This document shows, piece by piece, positions 1 to 11,238 of a stretch of 64,000 bases of DNA; positions within the stretch are counted from its first letter, which is position 1; every line of letters begins with the position of its first letter. The stretch is from the NCBI RefSeq assembly GCF_050436995.1, contig NC_134773.1, forward strand, positions 3,836,194 to 3,900,193. The letters are read 5' to 3'. The DNA comes from Anticarsia gemmatalis. Taxonomy: Eukaryota; Arthropoda; Insecta; Lepidoptera; Erebidae. The translations under genes and the position numbers were made by a program. Below the pieces are notes generated by a model. That model made no database searches and was not told the origin of the DNA. It saw only the letters and a program-made list of their open reading frames with translations.

Positions 1-187
1 TGCTTAAGTAACTCTGTCTGTCTGTTACTCAATCACGCCTAAACTACTGAATCAATTTGAAATGAAATTCGGTACAGAGGTATTTTGATACCCGAGAAAG
101 GACAAAGGCTACTTTTTATCCCGGGAAAATGACGCATTCCCATAAGAAAATTTAGGTGGCGGACGAAGTAGCGGATAAAAGCTAGTT
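1..187 (+). repeat. Helitron-like repeat fragment
   Basis: This stretch carries the TCTG-rich start, the phrase ACCCGAGAAAGGACA and the gcggacgaagt/gctagt tail that recur at 26.6, 30.9, 33.9 and 46.4 kb. It lies in the last intron of the Ac45 paralogue. Family assignment rests on comparison with the other copies in the window. Confidence 0.6.
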
Positions 188-255
188 TGAAATTAATGAA
201 TAAATTATTGGATTTTAAACTATGTCTCGTTAAATTACAGTTACATTTTACATAC

Positions 256-2035
256 CTGATACTGCGATATAGTGACGGAACTGCCATCTCTCGTGTTAAC
301 AATGACGAGAGGCTCCGCGCACACGTACGACATGTTCCACGGAGCCCCGACTCGCATGACAGTCCTGCCTACTTCCTCACCAGCTTCCAGTAACGCCACG
401 TTATCTAACGAATGTAGGAATTTAGTGGCCGTTTACGAGATTTATGGTATTATAAAACACCAGACATTATTTTTAAACGATGTAAAACTTACAAGGACGT
501 CATAAGGCTTGGTTTTTACCAATGTATAACTTACGAACATAATATTATCATGCTTGTTATACCTAAAGGTTTATAAAATACACCCGTCATTTCGCTATTT
601 ACAATGTAAGTCCCTTGTAATAGAGAGCGAGCTTATTGCAATATAACGAGCACGTTACCAAAGTCCTTGATGTTATCATTCATAGTTTATTTTTTGGCGC
701 CATTTGCAAATTATTGCGCAATAAATCAGAGTTATCATAGACAATGTGATTATTTTTTTGTAGAATTAAGACCTTGATAATACTGATTTGTGCAAAAAAC
801 GTCACGTCGGGATTCATGGTCGCAATTTCGCGGTTCAAAATATCTCATAATTTAAAATTACAGAAAATGGACGTAAATATAACCTAAAACCCATCCGTGC
901 TCTTGAAAGTTGAAGTTGAATTCCAATTCAAAGTCTGTGTATGCCATTTTGGTGGACATCGTGCGCCGGGACCAAGTCTCTTCGGCTATCATCGGCAACT
1001 GGTTGAAGACTGCTCTGCGGGTTGGTGTTGATGCGTACACATCTAGATTATAGTTAAAGTATTAATTAAATAAGACATTACTATCTGAACTCTTCTCTCG
1101 AGATAAAAGTTACAATAGGTAAGGAACGTTTTGGTCATGCTGGGCTTTTAAAAAAACTCCGAAATGTAAGGCTTCCTCAAGCCAAGAAAGGAGACGCCTG
1201 ACTTGCGTACTTTTCCATAAACCACTTACTTAGACAAGATTGAGACAGAGAGACATAGTATTTGCTATATTTTGGAAAGAATCGAACCCACGATCGTCGG
1301 TAGCAGTAGGTAGAACTATGTTGGGCATACTGGCTAGGTCCCTATTGTATATCTTTAAAACATACCAGAAAACCGAAAAAGAGCTCCTGAAGACACCACC
1401 ATTACTCCCAAGTCTTTAGGCAGAGGAATCGGTTTTATCGGCACGAACCGTAACTTTTCTACCTCAACAGGATTCACTTTCCCGGTATAAAACGCTACTA
1501 TTGGTCCCGTTTTCATTTGACGGACCAAATGCGATACTTCACGAATAATCAAATCATGACGCCGCAAAACATCTATGCGGGTCTCATTCATGCCATCTTG
1601 GAAATATATGTAAATGTATTTAAATGAATCCATTAACTCCAGTTTCGTACGTGATCGTAAATGGAAGACATTGTATTGCTGCGGCTGGAAAATTTGAGTT
1701 AACAATCTGTAGGGGTCAATAACGGCGGGAAAATATTTCGCTTTTTTTTCCCGAATGTTTTGGCGGAGGTACTGATATGGTGAGCCTCGTTTGTCTTTCA
1801 GGCTTATGTCCTCCACGCTGAAGTGTTCTTCAACGAATATTATAACTCCAGCGCTGTGTCTTATTGCGTCGTGAATAATATCTGCGAATTTAGAAGTGCT
1901 CATTTTCTCAAAAGGATTCGGACCTAAATTTAGATGCACCATCGCTTGTTCTTGGTCTATCATAAACACTGGTAGTGTATTTTTATCGGCTGCAGTTTGG
2001 AAAATAAATAACGTTAACATGTAATACAGGATCAT
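256..2035 (-). CDS. Diverged Ac45 (V-ATPase subunit S1) paralogue, 3' end outside window
   Basis: Three coding exons are visible on the minus strand: 2035-1366, 1042-884 and 404-256. The first starts with a hydrophobic leader (MILYYMLTLFIFQ) that looks like a signal peptide. Exon 1 aligns with VhaAC45 next door, for example FVEEHFSVEDISLK against FVENSLSVEDFSLK. Exon 2 (LPMIAEETWS...HGWVL) matches the stretch before YGYWYF, and exon 3 (NVALLEAGEE...MSYVCAE) matches NVVLSL...YRCAQ. The last two junctions keep the phases of VhaAC45 (phase 1, then phase 0), while the exon 1/2 intron is absent from VhaAC45. The membrane-spanning fourth exon would lie left of base 1. 326 codons are accounted for. 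The basic RKRR site of the + copy is missing. The exon 2 donor (AG|GTTATA) is weak. Ac45-type proteins are accessory subunits of the vacuolar proton pump; whether this copy still does that job is unknown. Confidence 0.75.
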
Positions 2036-2843
2036 TACTAAGCTATTATTTGAGCTTAAATTAAATAATTATGCCTTATTTTAAAAGAAAACTGCAGTAA
2101 TATTAATATTTGTCACAATGATAATACCTTATGTCAAGAATTATTCTTTGTTTTCTCTAAAAAGTTTCCTGAACTTCATCTTAACCTCTCAATAAGTTTA
2201 GATATGCTTCGCTGTTTTCTATGCTTTTAATTATTAGCTACCTATTACGGTATGATAAGTTAAATTGATGCAATTTTTATTAGTGGTTGCTATATGGTTA
2301 GGTAGGTACTTAAAAATATTTAGTACCTAGCTGAAACTTCCAAGTTTTTATTAATCTAAAGAATAATCTATGACTTTTAGTGGGGTGCTCCTGTTATAGC
2401 TTCTTCTGCTTTTTGTTTATGACTAATTATGACAGTCTATGATCAACTATTTGTCTTTTGGTAGAAAACTGTATCATAGTTCCAATAGTTAAGGCAAACA
2501 TTTTAGAAATTAGTATTGACCTTGAAGTCGATACTGAAAAAAATATTCCACGTATTCCGTTCCAAATTATAGTTTTATTTATAAAAATAAAGTTAGATCC
2601 ACTATATAAATATTTCCCTAATTTTCTCCATACAAATATTATTGATCAAGCATTATTAGGTCAATTATAAGCAATAATTTGGCAACATTAAACAACCATA
2701 GACAAAGCGTCAAAGTTATCATATGATCACTTTTCACATGACCGATGGTCAATCGTCATCGCCCAAACGCTGTCTTTTTATGACAATTTTGGGCTAAAAT
2801 ATTAGCTTTTAGTCCGTTTACGTCCATAGTTTAGCCTTAAAAA
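2036..2843. promoter_or_regulatory. Shared divergent upstream region of the two Ac45 genes
   Basis: About 0.8 kb separates the two start codons, so it must hold both promoters unless there are upstream non-coding exons. It is AT-rich. No clear TATA box, CpG cluster or transposon is recognised in it. Confidence 0.5.
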
Positions 2844-5800
2844 ATGGCGTTTTGCCGTTTGGTGTTCCCGTTGTTAGTTTTAAGTGTAGTTAGCTGTTAT
2901 GGGTACGAATCGAAAGTCCCTGTGTATATTTGGGGCGACCTGCCTTACACTTCGCAGAAATCCAATCCCCTGGAGACGCTTCCCTCATCCGAATTCCTCG
3001 ATATCGTGCAAAAGGAGTTGGCCGACCGTCCCCTGACTGTTGTTTTCGTCGAGAACTCGCTGTCTGTGGAAGACTTTTCGTTGAAAAACGGCGATGGTAA
3101 GACATCGTACCCGTATTTGCAAGCGAACATTGGTAAGTCGATCTACTTGCCTTCAGTCCGCGAGGCCGTGTCTGTATTGGAAGATATCGCTGGCCCGAAC
3201 CCTAGCCGTATAACGAAAATCGAAGATGGCTTGACGGAAGAGCTGCCAGGCAAGGCGTTAGAAACCGACTTCATTTTCATCACTCTTGAGGATGCTAAAG
3301 ACGGTGAATCGAGGGCCGAGCTCCTGAAACGCCACGACGACTTCATGAAAGTGACTGTCGCTCAAATGAAGGAACACCACGACAAGGTTGTAGCGATTTA
3401 CTCATCAAAGTACCCGTCATGGATCATTCCTACGACCGAGTCCCACAGCCGTAAGCGTCGTGCTGTTGCCATCAGTGAGAACAACACTTTGGACGGACTC
3501 CGTTTGTACTCTAAAGCTATCTCGGTGAAGACTGACAATGAATCACTGCCGCTGACCTCGATGGTGAGCTCGTCTTCGCAGTTCGCTGAAATGTCCATGA
3601 ACACTACTCTGGGCTTCGAGAATGACACAAGCATTACCCTCAACTTCGTCAAGAACGGCTATGGATACTGGTACTTCTGTGAGTATAAAGATTTATCACT
3701 ATTAGAAGCTTAATTAACTTTTTTGCCAAAAAATTTTCACCATCAAAATACAGATATAATATTCTGTATGAATTATTCACCCCCAGCTTCTGAGGTACAT
3801 TTAACAGTAGTTTATCTATTCAATAGGGTTTAAACTCATATTAACATGACAGTTTAGCATTAGATTTGAAAGATTCACCTTAATAAAATAAATAAAATTT
3901 CACATAAATATGAAAGCTACCTTACTAACCAACAGTCATATCACACCTATTGTTCCCAACGGTGTAGGCTGAGGTGTATTCTTCATTAACTATGTTAGTC
4001 TTGTATAGAGAGTGATGTAATACTAACTGGGAAAATCAACTTAACAACTGAATGTCAAAACGTCATAATGTTGAGATGCCCTAAGCCAGTTGCACTCACT
4101 GGAAAACAATCTGTGGGTTAAGCTAACCTCGGATATTAAGTGATATTTGTCCTGGGTGTCTCCGTACTTAATTGGTCCCTGTTGCTGTCAATTAAGATAA
4201 AACAGTTGTTACAGGCCTTTGGATGGCTTGAACAACTTTGACACTAGCATGATTATTTCCTTTTGCGGAAGTTGTCCTTAAGATGATGTTTTTTAAGGAG
4301 AATTACCCCATTATTGTATTGTAACTGGTAATATAAGATGTGTTATAGGTTTCTAATTCTAATAGTCTTTATATCAAGAATCTGATTATATCAAAATAGT
4401 TCAGTCTCTCTGATAAAGCATTGACATACTGTAATAGATAGGTTCATAAAATATAGGTATGCTACTAATATTATATATGCAAAAGTTTGTGAAAATGGAT
4501 ATAATATATGTATGTATGTTACTTGTTCATGAAGAAATTAACAGATTTTAAAGAAAGAAATTTGATACAACAAATAGTTTAAAATATTGATTAACACATA
4601 GGATACTTTTTACCAATATCGTTTCATGCAGGCAAAGTTGCAAAATTCAGCCATTTATTTATGTAGCTTATTAAACAGACTGACTTTTGCATTCATATTA
4701 TTTGTATGGAGCATATTATACTGTGGAAAAAAGCCAAACAACACTCATAATTTCTCTACCAAGATGTTTGAAGTTTATAAAATTCAGTCAAATTCATAGT
4801 ATTTGCTATATTATGTAAAGATCATATATACATGTGACTTATCAAAGTCAGCTGACTTGAAATGATGACAACTAAAATTATTGTGTTGGATTATTGTATT
4901 GCTATTGTTTATTATGAATCTATCCAAAGACAGGTGTATATGTTTCATCTTTCTCAAATCTAGGTAACCTAATAAAAATCCTGGATCTACCTACACTGTT
5001 AGGGATTTGAACATATTAGGTTGGGGAAAAAAGTCTTTTCGCATTATAGTATGTATGAACTTGTAATAACATCTCTTTGGCTTCAAGAATCACAAATGAG
5101 TACACGGTTCATTAGGTTTCTTTCAGTGAGCTCATGAGGTACCCAAATATCGAACTTTTTTATGTAGAGAAAAGATTTTATTACAAGTTCATACATACTA
5201 TGAACTAATACTACTATAATGTGAAAAGACTTTTTCCCCAACCTAATATTTATAACTTATGAAGTGGACTCATGCCTACCCTCCTTTTATTCCAAGGTTA
5301 TTGTGTTGTTTAAAACATGTTGTCCTGTAAATATATTAATATAACCTATTTCAATTGATAACAGATAAGAATATTATCAGTTAATCATATTGTTTGAGTA
5401 AAAGATCTAGAATACAGTCATGCTTTAATAATGTTAATATATAGACAGTAATGTATCAATGCAGATCCACACAATATGTGATGCAGGAATTTGGTCTATC
5501 TTACGCTAAGTTTCATCATAGTTAGTTTACTTTTGCACATTGTGGTGAAGGAACACATCTTGAGGAAACCTAGCATAAGTACCTAAAATTAGTTTAATAC
5601 ATTTATTGAGGGCATGCAAAGTCCCCAACCCTTGGCCAGCGTGGTGGACTCAAGGCCTAACCCCTCCCTCCTTCAGGAGAAAACCATTGCCCAACAGTAT
5701 AAGTCAGTTAAAAAAATATATAATGATGGAATACAAGGAGTCCCATACATAGATATACAAATAACTTATAGATACTTATGTTCTTTATATTGTCCACAGC

Positions 5801-7344
5801 GAACGTGGTCCTCTCCCTGCCCCAGCTGACAGAGACCCTCCGTCCCACTGGTGAGGAGCCGGTGTATGCTCTAGAGGGCTTTGCCTACAGATGTGCTCAG
5901 TATGTGTCGTTCACCAGTGTCAATGAGTCCAAGACTTATACCGTCACTTTTGAGGACTTGAAGGTATGTAGCATTGGTTATATGTATCTTGTTATATTTG
6001 AGCAGTTTTACAGGTGGTGGTTAAATGTTGGATAAACTATCTGGTTAAGGCTAGATTTTTATTTTACGGCCTCTGTGGTGCTTCTGGTGGTCGTGGGTTC
6101 GATTCCCACACGGAACAATAATTGTTTGTGCGATCCACAAATAATTGTTTCGGGTCTGGTTATGCTTTGTGCCCGTTGTTTGTATGTTTGTAAATGTTCG
6201 CCCAACAAGAGTAGTAATTAATAATTCTTAGCGAGAGTTGTCTTTTTAAAAAGAAGAAAGAAATGTGTTTGAAAAATATTTCATCTGAAAAACAAAATGA
6301 TGTATATTTCTGGGGTCATGATTATTTTTAATACCTTTTTTGGGTTGGATAGACCCCTGAATCTGCAAGTGGTAGTAATTTACTTACTATTTATTAGTTT
6401 TTTAGTTACTATTTATTCCACAACGAAATCAGGTAGAATGAGTTAGAATTAAACATTTGAATCAATGGCAAATGTTTTTCCATGGAATAATGTCCACACT
6501 TCAGTATATAGGGTTTAAAAAAATTGAGTATGATCAGCTACTTTTGGAGCTGACTGTACAAGCTCTGTTTAGTTTGGAATCAAATGACAGTGTGTGAGTT
6601 GTCCAATCATATTTATTTACATTTATTTTGTCCTCCCAGGTCCAACCATACTTCAGCGTGACCAACGGCACCCCGGCGTGGGGCGACTCCTTCAATTGCG
6701 TCGGCTTCTTCACCGCTCCCATCTGGGCTGGCCTGTTCGTGGTGTTCATACTCCTCTCCATCACTTTCTACGGCATCATGATGATGCTGGACATCAGAAC
6801 CATGGACAGGTAAACTGAAATATTTGGTTTTTAAATTGAATTTTCAGATTTCTTTTATTAAAGAGCAGTGATAGCCGAGTGGTATAAGTTGACACCTCCC
6901 ACGCAAGTGGTCGCAGGTTCGAACCCGAGGCAACACACCAATGACTTTTCTAAGTTATGTTTAATAGAAATAATTAACACTTGTTCAAACGGTGAAGGAA
7001 AGCATCGTGTATAATAAAATATCCCCCCATTTCGCCATTTACTATGTAAGCCCCAATCGCCCAATGTAATAGGGGGAAATCTAATGTCATATACCGGTGC
7101 TACGAAACCCCTTTGGCTACAAAAAAAAACTTTTAGTTATAAAAAACAGCCTTGTCACTTAGCACGACCTGGGAATCGATTCCGAGGCCGCAAGAATGGC
7201 AGTAACTTAAATTAACATACAGTACATGAACAATTAATTAATAAAAGTGATATATGTGATTAAAAAATTACTAATATTTTTTTCTAAATTCCCAGGTTCG
7301 ATGACCCCAAAGGCAAGACCATTACCATCAATGCTGGTGAGTAA
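2844..7344 (+). CDS. VhaAC45: V-type proton ATPase subunit S1 (Ac45/ATP6AP1)
   Basis: Four exons, 2844-3678, 5800-5963, 6640-6809 and 7296-7344, join in consistent phase into a 405-aa type I membrane protein, close to the usual Ac45 length. Residues 1-20 form a signal peptide (MAFCRLVFPLLVLSVVSCYG). A long luminal domain with several N-x-S/T sites follows. A furin-like RKRR sits at residues 203-206, where Ac45 is known to be proteolytically processed. Exon 2 carries YRCAQYVSF and exon 3 a cysteine plus one membrane helix (WAGLFVVFILLSITFYG). The short cytosolic tail ends DPKGKTITINAGE. All splice sites are GT-AG with good donors (gtgagt, gtatgt, gtaaac). In animals this subunit helps assemble and traffic the V-ATPase Vo sector in endomembranes. 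The start codon sits directly before the signal peptide. Confidence 0.92.
4078..4260 (+). repeat. 5S-rRNA-like SINE, decayed
   Basis: It contains gtgggttaagc, gtctccgtac and the tail gaacaactttgacacta, in the same order as the better copies at 24.4, 38.7 and 63.2 kb. It is strongly diverged and internally shortened. Confidence 0.55.
5018..5245. mobile_element. Mariner-type MITE with long terminal inverted repeats
   Basis: The ends are near-perfect inverted repeats (taggttggggaaaaaagtc and its reverse complement), flanked by TA. The centre has the same cacggttcattaggtttc core as the copies near 29.9, 47.5 and 59.5 kb. No transposase is present. Confidence 0.75.
5520..5710 (+). repeat. SINE 3' part
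   Basis: The phrases gaggaaacc, gggcatgcaaagtccccaac, ggccagcgtggtgg and actcaaggcctaacccctcc recur throughout the window (13.5, 23.6, 40.6, 52.7 kb). This copy ends at a variant of the usual cccagcagtgggacattaa tail. Confidence 0.55.
6062..6250 (+). repeat. tRNA-like SINE in VhaAC45 intron 2
   Basis: A tRNA-like B box (ggttcgattcccac) is followed by the tail tgcgatccacaaataattg, gtgcccgttgtttgtatg and a short A-rich end. Related copies lie near 23.2, 38.2, 54.1 and 55.3 kb. It is not a functional tRNA: no cloverleaf with paired acceptor stem is formed. Confidence 0.6.
6862..7090 (+). repeat. tRNA-like SINE in VhaAC45 intron 3
   Basis: A box-like gatagccgagtggtataag and B box-like ggttcgaacccgag are spaced as in a tRNA-derived SINE. 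The tail cgttatact-type sequence of the 11.6 and 48.3 kb copies is altered here. Confidence 0.6.
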
Positions 7345-9310
7345 ATAACGAAGAAATTACGATGTTTTCATAGAGATGTAACCATTTTTTATAAGATACA
7401 TCCTACGATCTATCGTCGGATGGTAATCACGTGTGCATTTGTAAGTCTGTCATTTTAATGCACACACGTAAAGATTTCCCTAAGATTTATCTTAAGATTA
7501 CGATGATGTTCATAATTTTAAGTGCAACTTTTTAGTAATTTTTTTTCACCAAAATCGTGTTTTTTTTTGCATTTTTAGTATTTTTTTTTGTCTATGGTAC
7601 ATCTCTTTGTAAATAAAAACATCGTGAAATCGATTTTTTTAATCGATATGGTGCCGTAGTTCGGGATAGTTCGCTGAGCTCAAATCGATTCCAAAACTAT
7701 TTATTGTTAGTCGATTATTCAGATAAGTGAGTTTTTGATGTATTTAATACTAATTAGACAACGGTGCCTCATTGCAATAGACAATATTTAGTCAAAGACT
7801 TTCTTTTTAAATTTAGACGACTTTCTTCGATTCGACTAAATGCAATTAAATAGTTATATGCTTATTAAAATTGCTTAATGTACACTATAGAATATTTTGA
7901 AACCGCAAATGTGCCTACAATTAATACAAAGGGCTGTTGATATTTATATAGATATAAAATAAATAACAAAAAAATGCATATTTTGTATCCAAAATACAGA
8001 AACTGGCTTCCTGGCCAATATTTGGTGGTGGCCAGTTTGAATAAAAATGGCCACCCGTGCAAGGACTTAGTTTATAGTGTCGTGTGTACAATACACAGGT
8101 ACACTCTCTATTACATCACTCTCATAGTCCGTTGGACTTACAAATGTTCTAACAATCGTCAAACCATGTCAAAAATGACATTAAAAAGCTCAAATATACA
8201 AAATATGCATTTTTTTTACTTTAGCATTCATAAACAATTAAAATATGGCCTTAAAATAAAACCAACTTCCGGTTTTCGCGCCTCTATTAAAACAACGATA
8301 ATAATCCGAGCTTCATTACGCGTAGATTTAAATAGAAATTATATTTATATTCTATTTCTAAATAATTGTATTGCTGAACCGAATTTTGTAAAACACTGTC
8401 ACATACAATAAGTTGAAAAGTGAAAAACGTCGATTTCCTAAAGACCCTTTTTTATTTATGTGTATATTCTATTAAAAAATAATAAATCTACTAGAAAACA
8501 TTGTTCTCAAGAAATAATTTACGATGATTCATAATTTCTTATATAATCTTTGACAGTTAACGCAACAAAAAGTCCCTGCGAAATTGTTCCTCAAGTTTTC
8601 GATCAAAATAATAGATTTTTTTGACGTTTCATATAAAAATAGTCGAAAAACTACTAATAAAATATACAATTCGGTATCAGCACTGCAAATTATTTTGATT
8701 TAGATATTATTATACCTATATTTATAAGATGTCTAACCTAAAAATCAGGCCTAAGGAATTGTAATAGAAATTTCCCGCCATGTCACTTACGAAATGACAG
8801 ATTCTATGGTAGCACATAACTTTTTAAAAAACCACAATTTGAAATTTCGTATTTGACAGTTGTATTGTAAAAAAGTAAAATGAAATTGAAAGCCCTCCAT
8901 GTTAGTGCCAATCATTGTTTTAGGTCATTCCATGTTGAATAAAATATATAAAAAATATAATATATATTTATAAAACACGTATTTTTAACCAGTTTTTTGA
9001 CATTTTGATTTTGGCGGTAATTATTTTTTGACATTTGTCTTCCAGTGTTGCCAACACGGAAAAATATTACTGCCTACATTAAAATTTATTTTCTTGATTT
9101 CAGTAAATATTAGTAATAAGCATAATTTTGTTTATTTAACTTTGTAAATAGATTTGTTTTTCGGCATTATATTGTTGTTCAAAGTATTAAATCGTGAGAC
9201 CAATATATTTTTTTCTTTTATTTAGTTTCACCTGTTTCCTATGTAAGTGTAATTTAAATAATATAATATAATAGTTTGTGAGATGTTGATTATTAATAAA
9301 GTTGAATAAA
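7345..9310 (+). other. Probable 3' untranslated region of VhaAC45
   Basis: No further exon is recognised after the stop codon. The first closely spaced polyadenylation signals are AATAAA at 9295-9300 and 9305-9310, so the 3' UTR could be about 2 kb. A SINE-like piece (about 8010-8150) lies inside it. The open frames here have no recognisable protein features. Confidence 0.4.
9295..9310 (+). terminator. Two AATAAA polyadenylation signals
   Basis: Two AATAAA hexamers occur 10 bases apart, followed by a T-rich stretch (cttgttttattttg). They are the best candidate for the end of the VhaAC45 transcript. Confidence 0.4.
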
Positions 9311-9559
9311 GCTTATTATTCTTGTTTTATTTTGACAACCTACACTGTAGCGCGATTCTCTACCACTGTTTACTATCGATATGAAAATTTTCCAGTCGTA
9401 GAAATTAATTAATTATTAATTGCCTATCTCGATTCTCGATAGTACCGACTGTAGAGAATTGCGCTACTTACAGCTCAATCAATAAATAAAATAACCTTTT
9501 CAATGTCTATAGCACAATTTTACAAAACAATAGTTTATTTGAGCCTTAATTCTGAACAG

Positions 9560-10520
9560 AAAATAAAGTTATTGTAGTAATTCAGCTACTGCACGATAGA
9601 TGGCGCTGTTCTTCGAGAGATCTCTTTGTAATTTATGCTCTCCTGGTACCTCAAACGAATTTGGTTGTGTTTGGGCCTTAATTCGGAAAATAGAGCCACA
9701 GCTACCAGGAGATCATAACTGCGCTGTGGTGTCACAGTATTAATTCAGCTACTGCACGATAGATGGCGCTGTTCAAAAGACCTCCCTGTACGTTCTGCGA
9801 CCCTGGTACTTTGACTTCGTAAACTTACTTTATCCACAAACCTAACAATGTTCTGAATTCTGATTCAAAGATACCTCCTTGTAATTTATGCGCGCCTGGT
9901 ACTTTGACTTTGTAAACTTACTTTATCCACGAACCTAACATAACTAATTTCGAGAGAGCTCTTCGTAATTTCTGCTCTCCTGGTACCTCAACCGAATTTG
10001 CTTGTGTTTGGGCCTTAATTCTGGACGGAAAAAAGATCCACAGCTACCAGGAGATCATAACTGCGTGGTGGTGTTGCATTAATTCAGCTACTGCACGATA
10101 GATGGCGCTGTTTAAGAGACCTCTTTGTAATGTATGCGCTCCTGGTACTTTGACTTCGTAAACTTACTTTATCCACGAACCTAACATTCTGAATTTTGAT
10201 TTAAAGAGACCTCCTTGTAATTTATGCGCGCCTGGTACTTTGACTTTGTAAACTTACTTTATCCACAAACCTAACATAACTAATTTCGAGAGATCTCTTC
10301 GTAATTTCTGCTCTCCTGGTACTTCAAACGAATTTGGTTGTGTTTGGCCCTAATTCGGAAACTGGAGCCACAGCTACCAGGAGATCATGACTGCGTGGTG
10401 GTGTTGTATATTAATTCAGCTACTCCACGATAGATGGCGCTGTTTAAGAGACCTCTTTGTAATGTATGCGCTCCTGGTACTTTGACTTCGTAAACTTACT
10501 TTATTCACGACTCAAACATA
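9560..10520. repeat. Complex tandem repeat block of about 165/335-bp period
   Basis: The phrase ttcagctactgcacgataga occurs at about 9581, 9744 and 10083, with a one-base variant at about 10415. Between copies, blocks with ctcctggtac, tttgacttcgtaaacttac and cagctaccaggagatcat recur in the same order. No coding sequence is present. It lies between the ends of VhaAC45 and the THAP gene. Confidence 0.75.
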
Positions 10521-10598
10521 ATTTTTACTATCAATAAATCTCTTTATTATAAATATTAGGGATTGTTTAAATAAAATAATAATACATACTTATAATCA

Positions 10599-10722
10599 TT
10601 TATTGAATAAAATCACATTTGTAACTTAAAATTAGGTATTTTAATACTAATTAAAACAATTTAAACTTAGCAGTTCTGCTCTTGCGTTAAAATTAATTAT
10701 GAATATCTTGAGGCGACGTCAT
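10599..10722 (-). terminator. 3' untranslated exon and polyadenylation signal of the THAP gene
   Basis: A splice acceptor (ttattcacag on the minus strand) opens an exon at 10722. AATAAA on the minus strand is at 10604-10599. The stop codon lies upstream, at 11239, five bases before a good donor (gtaagt), so this exon would be non-coding. Confidence 0.5.
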
Positions 10723-10779
10723 CTGTGAATAAAAATAAAACAAATATTAGGATATTTTACTGTAATATAATTTCGTCCT

Positions 10780-11200
10780 GGTCGATTTCGGCTACGGCAG
10801 CAGTTTCATTGAAACCAGCCAACTGTACAGGACTTTGTTTATAGTGTCAAAGCCACAGGTATCATCTATTCCTTCACTAGTCTCGTGGGACGGCTAAGTC
10901 GTCACGACTAGGGAGGAATCAGGCGCAGGACCGACGGCTTTACGTGCTCTCCGAGGCACGGAGAGTCTACTCAACTTCTTGTCTCCGTGCAATCTCTTAG
11001 ATTTTTCTAGTAGAAATCTTGAAACCATTTGGTCTGACGCACGGTCGGCTATACTCGACAAATCAGAACGTGCTCACGACGCTATGTTTTGCTCGACATT
11101 TGCCGACGAAAACGACGTTCTGATTTGTCGAGTATAGCCGACCGTGGCGGTCAAAGGGTTTGCGGATGATTCGCGTTTGTGGATGCAGATGTCCGCAACA
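10780..11200 (-). repeat. SINE with an internal perfect hairpin
   Basis: It shares the gtaggactttgtttatagtgtc-type segment, the ctctccgaggcacgg block and other pieces with the SINE at 28121-28492. Within it, 11041-11071 and 11115-11145 are perfect 31-base inverted copies. Confidence 0.6.
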
Positions 11201-11238
11201 CCCCTGATATGAAGTAATAATTATAATATACTTACTGT

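Larger units (their letters stand above)
3679..5799 (+). other. VhaAC45 intron 1 with repeat insertions
   Basis: No coding sequence is recognised. The intron holds half of a palindromic MITE (about 3779-3842), a decayed 5S-like SINE (about 4078-4260), a mariner-type MITE (5018-5245) and a SINE tail (about 5520-5710). Confidence 0.6.

Noticed and set aside
2458..2670. 70-aa frame between the Ac45 genes as an exon
   Set aside because: No similarity to any part of Ac45, no splice-site support, and very AT-rich.
7974..8411. 145-aa open frame in the VhaAC45 3' region
   Set aside because: Partly SINE-derived, with no recognisable domain and an AT-rich composition typical of non-coding DNA.
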